Shown one piece after another: positions 18,227 through 24,715 of a DNA stretch of 24,715 nt; position 1 is the stretch's first letter; every line of letters starts with the position of its first letter. Under the pieces are notes generated by a model that was given only the letters and a program-made list of their open reading frames with translations, was not told where the DNA came from and did not search any database. This stretch comes from Coptodactyla brooksi (Eukaryota > Arthropoda > Insecta > Coleoptera > Scarabaeidae), in the NCBI GenBank assembly GCA_033557675.1, contig JAWQRM010000289.1, positions 1 through 24,715 of the forward strand, in the 5' to 3' direction. Both the position numbers and the translations under genes were made by a program.

Positions 18227-19942
18227 GATTTCTGTGTTTGCACAAATGATTATCGGTCGCTTCGGATGGAGCACCTTTACCAGCTTTATTGTGCGCTCTA
18301 ACTCTGAATTGACACACCATCTTCTCTTTCAAACCTTCAACCTTCCCACAAGGTTCGTTATTCTCCGTCGTGGCAACTTCGATCCAGTCGGCAGTGAACT
18401 TATCCTTCATCTCGATGGTGTAGTGAGTGATTGGTCTTCCGCCATCGTTTTCTGGTTTAGCCCATCTTAGGGTGACGCTCTTATTATCGTAATCGATAAT
18501 TTCTGGTTTTCCAGGCGGTCCGGGTTCGTCGTACGGATTTTTAGCCAAGATGGCGTCCTCGGTTTCGAGAGGTTCGGATTCGCCTTCCTTGTTCTTCGCT
18601 CTAACCCTGAACTTGTATTTCTTTTTAGGCGTGAGTCCTTTGAAGGTGAACGTGTCCTCGTTTGGTCCTACCTCGCCGGCGGGAATCCATCTTCCCGTGT
18701 CCATATCCATCTTTTCCAAAACGTATCCGGTAAGGTCGGTACCGCCAAAGTCATCAGGTTTTTGCCATTTGACCTTGACGTGGTCTGAACGTACTTCCTC
18801 GACTTTAAGGGGACCCTTGGGTGGCGTGGGTTTGTCGAGGACCACGACATCGGCCGTGCCCTCAACTGTACCTGAACTGTTGCTAAGAACCAAAATGTAC
18901 TTGCCACTATCGCCCCTAACAGCTCTTCTTACGGTAAGTACGGTATTCTTTTCATATTTGTCGATTGTGATGCGTTCTTCGGCGTCTTGCTTGATTTCTT
19001 TCTTATCTAACATCCATTTAACTTCCGGTTCCGGTTCACCACCGTACTTAATATCGTATTTTATAGTTTGGCCTTTCTTAACGACGATGTTAATCAAGTC
19101 ATTACCGATAATAAACGGCTTAACAAACCTGCATTTAGCGATAATCGGTTTGGTAACATCGCTAGGCTCACCTGGTCCCGCTTTGTTAACAGCACGTACT
19201 CTGAATTCGTATTGGTTGTTCTCTTTCAAACCGGGTACTGTACCTTGGAATTGGTCGCCTGGAACTTCAACTCCTTTTACCCAATCTTTTCCAAATTTGT
19301 CTTTGCATTCGATGATGTAAGAGGTGATTGGTGCGCCACCATCGCTATCCGGTTTATCCCACTTAAGATCCGCGTGATCTTTATCCCAATCCACAACTTC
19401 AACGTTCTTTGGCTTGCTCGGTTCGTCCCATGGATTTTTGGCCAAAACCGGTTTAGCATAGTTTCCAGGTTCACTGGGTCCCAGCTTGTTAACTGCGCGC
19501 ACTCTGAACTTGTAAGTTTTCTTCGGAGTGAGTCCTTCGATCTTAAACTTCGTCGGTTCGCCCGCTTTCAACTCCCCAACGCTTTCGAAACCGCCTTTAA
19601 GGCTGATGTCCTGCCTTTCAATGAGGTAATGAATAAGCGGTGCTCCTCCATCATCGGTTGGCTTCTTCCAAGTGATGATGCAGGAATTTTCGAAGACGTC
19701 CATGACTTCAACGTTCTCCGGCGCGGTCGGCACGTCCTGCATGATGATGTTGCAGTCTTTGGTATCTTCACCTTGACCGTTGCCAATTTTGATTTGGTAC
19801 GGCCCGGATTGGTCCCTCGAAGGCTTCTTGATCTTGAAGGTGACCTTGTCGTCCGTGATTACGATGTCCACGTCTTTAGCACCGAGGATCTTATCGTTTT
19901 TGATTAGTTTCGCTTCAATCGGTGTCTGCCTGGTACCTTCAA
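18227..19942 (-). CDS. bt: Projectin/twitchin exon E1 (5'-most in window)
   Basis: This exon encodes about 571 residues of the sarcomeric protein projectin, a thick-filament-associated titin-like molecule. Modules in order: the second half of an Ig domain (about 1-70), Fn3 (71-170), Fn3 (171-270), Ig (271-365), Fn3 (366-465), Fn3 (466-571). Fn3 units show DGGAPI, YKFRVRAVNK and DWDKDHADLKW; the Ig shows GEPEPEVKW and RGDSGKYILVLSN. The start is a splice acceptor (minus strand tttacag before TTGAAGG), not a methionine, and enters with two bases of a split codon. The end is a clean donor, GTAAGTA, in phase 1. Joining its last base C to the first bases TT of E2 restores HRN-L-KPRID, an exact Fn3-to-Ig border. 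The partial Ig should be the last Ig of the N-terminal Ig block. Domain calls are secure; the exact acceptor is slightly less so because the upstream exon is not visible. Confidence 0.93.
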
Positions 19943-20340
19943 CTGTAAACCAAAATTTGAACATAGTTAAATTGCAAATAACTACAGATCATTGCAAAAA
20001 TCAAAAACAATAAACTATAAAACTGTAAAAAGTACTATCATTAAGTGGTACATGTATTACATAAATATAACACCAATTAGTTGATTCGCACTCCGCATTA
20101 TGTGTGTCATAACCTGCACCTCTTTTCGATCGATATATTCAAATTTCAAAATCTCGCAAAAATTTACGTTTTAAGATTTGACATTTTCATACAATGACAA
20201 ACCGTTTGTTAGGTGAGATGGTACGGTGCCAAGGGTGTAGTTTTTTTCCCGTGGACGTGACCCGAGTTCAAATCTCGGTCTGGTCAATTTTTTTTCCGAC
20301 CTCAAAAGTTGCTACGATTCATTTTGTTGTTAATTTTTCA
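19943..20340. other. 5' flank next to E1: AT-rich intronic sequence
   Basis: This holds the acceptor of E1 and AT-rich DNA. I see no exon encoding the missing first half of the Ig domain. The only structured piece is the tRNA-like T-arm at 20262-20278. Confidence 0.6.
20262..20278 (+). other. tRNA-like T-arm (B-box) relic
   Basis: CCGAG-TTCAAAT-CTCGG forms a perfect 5-bp stem with a 7-base loop, the shape and sequence of a tRNA T-arm and a Pol III B box. A run of eight Ts follows at 20288-20295, as in a Pol III terminator. Upstream I cannot fold an acceptor stem, D-arm or anticodon arm, so it is not an intact tRNA gene. It could be a tRNA-derived SINE head or a tRNA pseudogene. Confidence 0.4.
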
Positions 20341-20342
20341 TA

Positions 20343-20669
20343 TTATTCTAATATTTCTCCATTTTCTTTCTGACCACAAACAGTAATTTTTCTCATTTCT
20401 AATAAAAAAAAGATATGTAGATGCAGGAGGTAATTAAAAGGATCAACTTCATTGTCAAATATGGAATCGCAGAGTCGTGTTTCAGTAAGAATAATGACAT
20501 CATAAGTATAATCACACATATTGGTATATAATAATTTTAGCTCACTGCGCAATTTTGGTAATAGACCACGACAATTTTGGTAATAGACATTTAATACAAA
20601 AGGTAAGCTGTTATATAAGCTGGCAATATTAGTTTTCCGAGAGCACAGTTTGAGTGAGTTATAGTTCAT
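20343..20669 (-). pseudogene. Non-LTR retrotransposon endonuclease N-terminal fragment
   Basis: A minus-strand frame of 108 codons whose first part matches the start of the apurinic-like endonuclease of insect LINE elements: VYYQNCRGLLPKL (usually YQNVRGLRTKL), then YDVIILTETRL and the DNEV region. The match fades after about 75 residues. Reverse transcriptase is absent. In intact elements this domain nicks the target DNA to prime reverse transcription. The remnant is the 5' part of the ORF, opposite to the usual pattern in which LINE copies lose their 5' end. Confidence 0.75.
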
Positions 20670-20938
20670 TCGATAGGGGAGGTCGAGGGTACAAAAATTG
20701 TAAAAGGGTTTGGGTGAACGGGGCTTCTTTTCTGAGGAAATTTACGTGTAAAGTTGACCATTTGACCAGCTCTCTGGTAAGTATCTTTGATAGCTTTCAG
20801 TAAGCATGAAGTGCTGTGGCTGACTAGCTAAGACGCACACACCATGTTTTGTTGCCTGGCGCGAGTCAGCTCGAGACCACGTACGATGTCAACCTTTTTT
20901 TATTTTTTAGAACTGCAGTTATTAGTATAGAACTGCAC

Positions 20939-20973
<35 letters not shown>

Positions 20974-21097
20974 TATATATATAAAAATTATATATATATA
21001 TAAATTTCTCAGAAAAGAAGGCCCATTCACCCAAACCCTTTTACACCTTTTGTACCCTCGATCTCCTCTATCGAATGAACTATAACTCATTCAAATT
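20649..21097. repeat. About 95-bp inverted repeat built from the LINE 5' end
   Basis: The left arm 20649-20743 and right arm 21001-21097 are near-perfect reverse complements; both carry GGGTTTGGGTGAA and GAGTTATAGTTCATTCGATA. The left arm is the leader and first codons (MNYNSLK) of the LINE fragment. The right arm is the same leader in the opposite orientation, reading ATGAACTATAACTCATTC on the plus strand. The arms are separated by about 260 bp including an AT microsatellite. Confidence 0.75.
20940..21003. repeat. AT microsatellite
   Basis: Interrupted (TA)n tract abutting the right arm of the LINE-derived inverted repeat. It is likely to vary in length between individuals. Confidence 0.9.
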
Positions 21098-21149
21098 TGT
21101 ATTTCGCAGTTGGCGGCACCTCCTTGTGAGTTTGTTTGACTGATTTATA

Positions 21150-21884
21150 CAGGTGGAGGATATTTTCCGGTACCATACGGATTATAAGCCGCGCTCCCAA
21201 TACGTACTGGGGGGAGGGGCCTGTGCGTTGAATAATTAGAGGCAAGACTTAGAGGCAACCATTTAACGGGCCCTTTTTTATTGATGGGATCTTAACTTCC
21301 CGGAAATACATAGAATTGTAAGTTTGGTATCAGCAAGATGGCTGCCCGGCACATAATGCGGCCATAGTTAAAGAATTTTTAACAAATTCATTTCCTAGTC
21401 GCATTATGAGTGGGAAAGGGGATATTAAATGGCCAGCGAGATCCCCAGATTTGTACCCGAACGAAATTTTTATGTGGAGCTTCTTAAAATAGGCCGTGTA
21501 CGACAACGAGCGAGCAAAAAATCTGAATGCCCTGAGAGCTAAAATAACAGAAACAGCTAACCTTCTCACACCTAAAATGCTTTCTAATGTTAGAAGATTT
21601 AGATTAGATTTCTACGAGAGATTAGGTTGCTGTTTTTCATCTCAGAGAAATTTTAAGAATTTATTTTATTTTAGAACATTTTTTATGTTCCTTTTATAAG
21701 AATAGATTTATGTTCCTTTTATGTAATCAATATTTAATGCGAATAACATCTAAAAGGAAATATTTCTAAGATCTTCGTTTTACGTAATTAAAGGAGCACT
21801 AGCTAGTACGATACACTACCTCCCCACACTACGTATTGCGGGCGCGGCTTAAAAGTGCTATAGTACGAGATTTTATCCTCGCAC

Positions 21885-21888
<4 letters not shown>
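21150..21888 (+). mobile_element. Mariner-like DNA transposon, internally deleted
   Basis: About 740 bp with terminal inverted repeats of about 65-70 bp. The inner, best-matching part is AAGCCGCGCTCCCAATACGT at 21191-21210 against ACGTATTGCGGGCGCGGCTT at 21831-21850. The outer part is weaker and starts CAGGTGGAGGATA on the left and CAGTGCGAGGATA (reversed) on the right. TA dinucleotides flank both ends, consistent with Tc1/mariner target duplication. It carries a broken transposase 3' end. A (TA)n tract lies directly at the right end. Confidence 0.72.
21268..21650 (+). pseudogene. Mariner-like (DDE) transposase, degraded
   Basis: Reading the plus strand from 21268 gives GPFFIDGILTSRKYIEL, a stop, then WYQQDGCPAHNAAIVKEFL, GDIKWPARSPDLYPNEIFMW, another stop after SFLK, and AVYDNERAKNLNALRAKITE, then LTPKMLSNVRRFRLDFYERLG. 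WYQQDG carries the second catalytic Asp and SPDLYPNE the last catalytic acid of the family. At least two in-frame stops and an apparent deletion of about 20 codons before WYQQDG show it is dead. It resembles the transposase type common in insect genomes that ends in a VRRxFxxRL-like helix. Confidence 0.78.

Positions 21889-21916
<28 letters not shown>
21889..21916. repeat. (TA)14 microsatellite
   Basis: An uninterrupted 28-bp TA tract immediately after the mariner-like element. It may be an expansion of the TA target site. Confidence 0.9.
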
Positions 21917-22040
21917 GGTAGTTGTGTTCTTACTTTTCTATTGTACCAACTACAACTTATCGATAATGTAATGGAAAAGAAATTCTCTTCTGGCTGTTTG
22001 ATAAAGGTGCATTTTTGCTTAACTAGTTTCAATCTATGAT

Positions 22041-22268
22041 ATGATCATCTTAAGGTTATCTATTATTTCGAATCATGTTAGAAATAGAGTGTTATTATTT
22101 ACTTTTATTAGTACTGTTATATTATTGTTTTCATTGAAATTGTGTTTTACAAAGTACAATTTCCATGAAAATGATAATATAAAAGTACTACACCAGGTAC
22201 CCAAAAGTTATCTACTTGAATTAACACAAGATTTTGAAATAGACAAACTTGAACTTCAAAAGCACTGA
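22041..22268 (+). CDS. Small open frame with a possible signal anchor (doubtful)
   Basis: 75 codons starting inside the left arm of the large inverted repeat. Residues about 17-34 (RVLLFTFISTVILLFSLK) form a hydrophobic segment preceded by basic residues, as in a type II membrane anchor, followed by a hydrophilic tail. I do not recognise a family. In AT-rich DNA such a frame easily arises by chance, and no splice or promoter context supports it. Confidence 0.15.
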   Translation: MIILRLSIISNHVRNRVLLFTFISTVILLFSLKLCFTKYNFHENDNIKVLHQVPKSYLLELTQDFEIDKLELQKH

Positions 22269-22719
22269 ACCTCTAACCACATGCCTTAATGAACAAATAA
22301 ACACTCCAACTACACATACATACATACAAACACCCACAAGATCCTATTTGAACTTCATAATTTGTCAATAATAATAATCCTACTCATACATTTTACCCTA
22401 CATTTTAACCCTCAAAGGACGCACATGCACACAACACTACGTCGAACCAAATGGCAACAACATACGCTTTTAAGATGTAACTATTTCAACCTATTATAAT
22501 AACACATTTAACACTGCTTTAGTAAATCTCAACCATCTAACACTATACAAAAAACATTTCAGCTTTCATAATAAAATACGCAATTCAGTTTTGTGACATC
22601 TACTTGCTACTAACATAATTAGAAAATCAAATTCTACCCATTACTAAACGCTCCATTTCTAATTCTTATATTTTTATAGTTGATAACTTGTGGATATGAA
22701 CCTTTAGCTTTGTAACAAG

Positions 22720-23327
22720 TAAATTACTGATTACCACTTCATCAAAACAATAAATTCATTGCTTCTTGGGTCGGCATCTTCGGAAGCACCAGGAAACAAG
22801 GACGAAAGAGATTGGCCGCTCTGTTATATACTGATGGCTGATGTCACCCCCTACTGTGAGGTACGTGACCTATCGAAACCATGAAGTGCTTTTTTTATCG
22901 AAATCATGAAGTGCAATAATCGTGGAATCAGTGTAGAAAGCGTGGGACTACTTAAAAATATATCCAACAATAGATTCTTGGGTACATTTGAGAGTTTGAA
23001 AATTATTAAATGCAAAAACGCCGTGATACCGTTCAATCCGCTGTATAACTTAATAGACAACAAGTGTAAATACGGGAATTCTAAGGAACACGGGTATAGG
23101 TTAAGAAAGAAACTCTCTAGAAGCAAAAATACACTTAATGGTTTCGATAGGTCACGTACCTCACAGTAGGGGGTGACATCTGAGGGGTCACCAATCCTCA
23201 GCATATAACAGAACGGACAATCTCTTTCGTCCTTGTTTCCTGGTGCTCCCGAAGATGCCAACTTCGTCGGCGAAATGCGCATCGAGCAATTAATTTATTG
23301 TTTTGGTGAAATGGTAACCAGTGATTA
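22720..23327. repeat. Foldback element 1, long inverted repeat (about 170-195-bp arms)
   Basis: The left arm 22720-22889 and right arm 23132-23327 match in opposite orientation, with the best block around GAGGTACGTGACCTATCGAAACC and the block GGAAACAAGGACGAAAGAGA. The right arm has about 45 extra bases, including GATGCGCATTTCGCC-like sequence. The loop is about 242 bp. A minus-strand frame is open across the whole structure (22851-23282, 143 codons, with CPFCYMLR), but I recognise no domain in it and do not call it a gene. Confidence 0.75.
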
Positions 23328-23362
23328 ACTTTGTAGTTATATGAGAAAAACGGAAGTCTGTA

Positions 23363-23643
23363 GTCTTATAGTTGCTGAAGTTAACAAACACCTTAACCAC
23401 AGCAAGATTGTTCAGAATCTCGCTCTCGACATATGTGTTTTGGTTTATCTAATAAACCTTCAGGAGAATCAAATCAGGATAATCAAATTCGTCAGGAGAA
23501 TCAAATCAGGAGAATCTTCGTCAGGAAACCTCCGTCATTCTTCTGATGAAGGTTTATTAGTTAAACCAAAACATATGTCGAGAGTGATATTCTGAAAAAT
23601 CTTGTTGTGGTTAAGATGTTTGTTAACTCCAGTAGCTTTATAG
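23363..23643. repeat. Foldback element 2 (about 80-bp arms, tandem-repeat centre)
   Basis: The solid arms are 23380-23460 and 23549-23627, sharing GTTAACAAACA, CTTAACCACA, CTCTCGACATATG and AATAAACCTT; weaker similarity extends to about 23363 and 23643. The centre, 23461-23535, is about five imperfect tandem units of 14-18 bp built on CAGGAGAATCAAAT. The structure is that of a foldback or MITE-like element. Confidence 0.75.
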
Positions 23644-23790
23644 TTGTTAATAATAAATACGATAATAAAACGCTATAATAATAAAATGCTTCTGAACTTG
23701 ATCATATCATAGATCGAAACTAGTTAAGCAAAAATACAACTTTATTAAACAGCCAAAAGAGTGTTATTTCTTTTCCAATACATTATCGAT

Positions 23791-24715
23791 TTCATAAATT
23801 GATTCTTATTTACTCCATGCAGTTTTTTTCAGTTTTTCTTACTTTCATTAACCTCGTTTCTATTTTTTTCTATTATAATATCGATGTGTCGCCTGATGTC
23901 GCCTGACCTGCTAAAACTGATCTTGCTTGGCAACAACTTAACAATTCAAAGTCAAAGATTATTTTATATCCTTGGCAATTGACGCTTGTTAGCTAGAAAT
24001 GACATAGTAATAATCCGGACCTAAGCAATATATGGCAAAGTACTCGTGGGAGGGTTCATTTCAACATAACTCCAATATTCGCAGATGCATTCGAATAAGC
24101 TCGAGGAAGAGTTATAACTCGCGGAACGCTCTCGTATCGCAAAGAGAGCTTTTCAAAAACAATGGAACGTGGCCGAAACAAAAGCGGCGATTTCGAGCGA
24201 CAGTCGTCCAGAAGATTATTGCGTGGAGTAGGGGGTAAGGGGCGAGAGGGATGGCGCCCTCTGGGTTACCCTCCAGAAAAACCGAATCGAAACACTAACG
24301 GATACGGAAAACGAAGAAAACAAAAAACAAAACGGAGTCGGCGGTGGCGGCTGGCAGAAATAAAATAGAGAAGAGCAAAGCGAAACTCCGACGGTCTGCG
24401 GGTGCGCCAGTATCGATTCAAAAAAGACAACAATGGGGGCAAATTGGGGAACGAGTGTTGGCCGTGATTGTCGTTTTACCCGTCCGGGAGGCGACTCTTT
24501 GAAGTCGCTTTTTAATCAGTCTCAAATAGATTGAAGAGCTTCTTTGACATTTGACCGAATAATGTGCCTTTTATATGCCTCCCCGCCTAACGCCCGTCGG
24601 TCCCTTCCATGGATTACTACAATGGAACGATGCCAGATATGCACGTCATATCGGCTATTATTATACACATACGGTGGACGACTTGGGATTAGTTTTCGAA
24701 TGATCGGTCCGTCCC
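23791..24715. other. Unassigned right end, GC content rising
   Basis: Up to about 24010 it is AT-rich, with a short tandem TGTCGCCTGA-type duplication near 23886-23906. From about 24020 to 24715 it is clearly GC-richer and purine-rich on the plus strand, with open frames of up to 68 codons that look low-complexity and basic. I find no Ig-domain exon on the minus strand, no known transposon protein and no clear splice signals. It could be an exon or promoter of another gene, a non-coding exon, or an unknown repeat. Confidence 0.4.

Larger units (their letters stand above)
21959..23790. repeat. About 1.83-kb region bounded by about 90-bp inverted repeats
   Basis: The left arm 21959-22047 and right arm 23699-23790 are strongly similar in opposite orientation. 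Both share ATCGATAATGTA-like ends, GGCTGTTT, TTTTTGCTTAACTAGTTTC and CTATGATATGATCA. Inside lie two further inverted-repeat structures and about 450 bp of AC-rich sequence (22270-22718) with nothing I recognise. The arms could be the ends of one large element, or two copies of a small element in opposite orientation. No transposase is visible. Confidence 0.65.

Noticed and set aside
24162..24368. 68-codon basic frame (RRLLRGVGGKGREG)
   Set aside because: Low-complexity, arginine/lysine-rich translation of purine-rich DNA, with no homology I recognise and no splice or promoter context.
24491..24513. Hairpin gcgact-ctttga-agtcgc followed by five Ts, resembling a bacterial terminator or a histone 3' stem-loop
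   Set aside because: The setting is eukaryotic, the stem is only 6 bp, and it lacks the histone stem-loop consensus. No gene ends upstream on that strand.
1..24715. Search for a defence system, CRISPR array, operon or phage module
   Set aside because: The spliced muscle gene, GT-AG introns and insect-type transposons show this is animal DNA; no prokaryotic feature was seen.

Overview
The window is animal, almost certainly insect, genomic DNA. It is dominated by one muscle gene on the minus strand: twitchin/projectin (Drosophila bent, bt), the giant titin-like protein of insect muscle. Fourteen exons can be placed from splice signals and reading-frame continuity (E1 at 19942 down to E14 running off the window at base 1). 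They add up to about 14.2 kb of coding sequence, or about 4,720 residues. The gene continues off both sides: E1 starts inside an Ig domain whose first half is not in the window, and E14 stops inside an Fn3 domain. The kinase is not in view. The insect order cannot be fixed from the sequence.

Protein layout, 5' to 3' (high to low coordinates): the second half of an Ig domain, then exactly fourteen consecutive Fn3-Fn3-Ig super-modules, then Fn3-Fn3-Fn3-Ig-Fn3 and the first residues of another Fn3. Fourteen such repeats is the published count for the projectin core. This, rather than any single motif, is why I call the gene projectin and not sallimus or titin. Most introns sit at domain borders in phase 1. 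The exceptions are a phase 2 intron inside an Fn3 (E9/E10) and a phase 0 intron inside an Ig (E12/E13). Many introns are only 50-62 bp.

The long introns hold mobile-element debris. The 667-bp intron at 7384-8050 carries a copia-type Gag fragment. The 715-bp intron at 8701-9415 carries a small hairpin and a repeat shared with another intron. The 3.37-kb intron at 14858-18226 carries a palindromic Tc1-like derivative, the 5' end of a hAT-like transposon with a TATA box and transposase start, and several rearranged copies of an unidentified repeat. The 5' flank (19943-24715), read as an intron of at least 4.77 kb, carries a tRNA-like T-arm, a non-LTR retrotransposon 5' fragment with a head-to-head inverted copy of its 5' end, a mariner-like element with terminal inverted repeats and a broken transposase, a cluster of long inverted repeats, (TA)n tracts and an unassigned GC-richer segment.

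I found no prokaryotic gene, CRISPR array, defence system or metabolic operon. The most unusual material is structural: the palindromic transposon, the chimeric hAT/repeat cassette and the inverted-repeat cluster.
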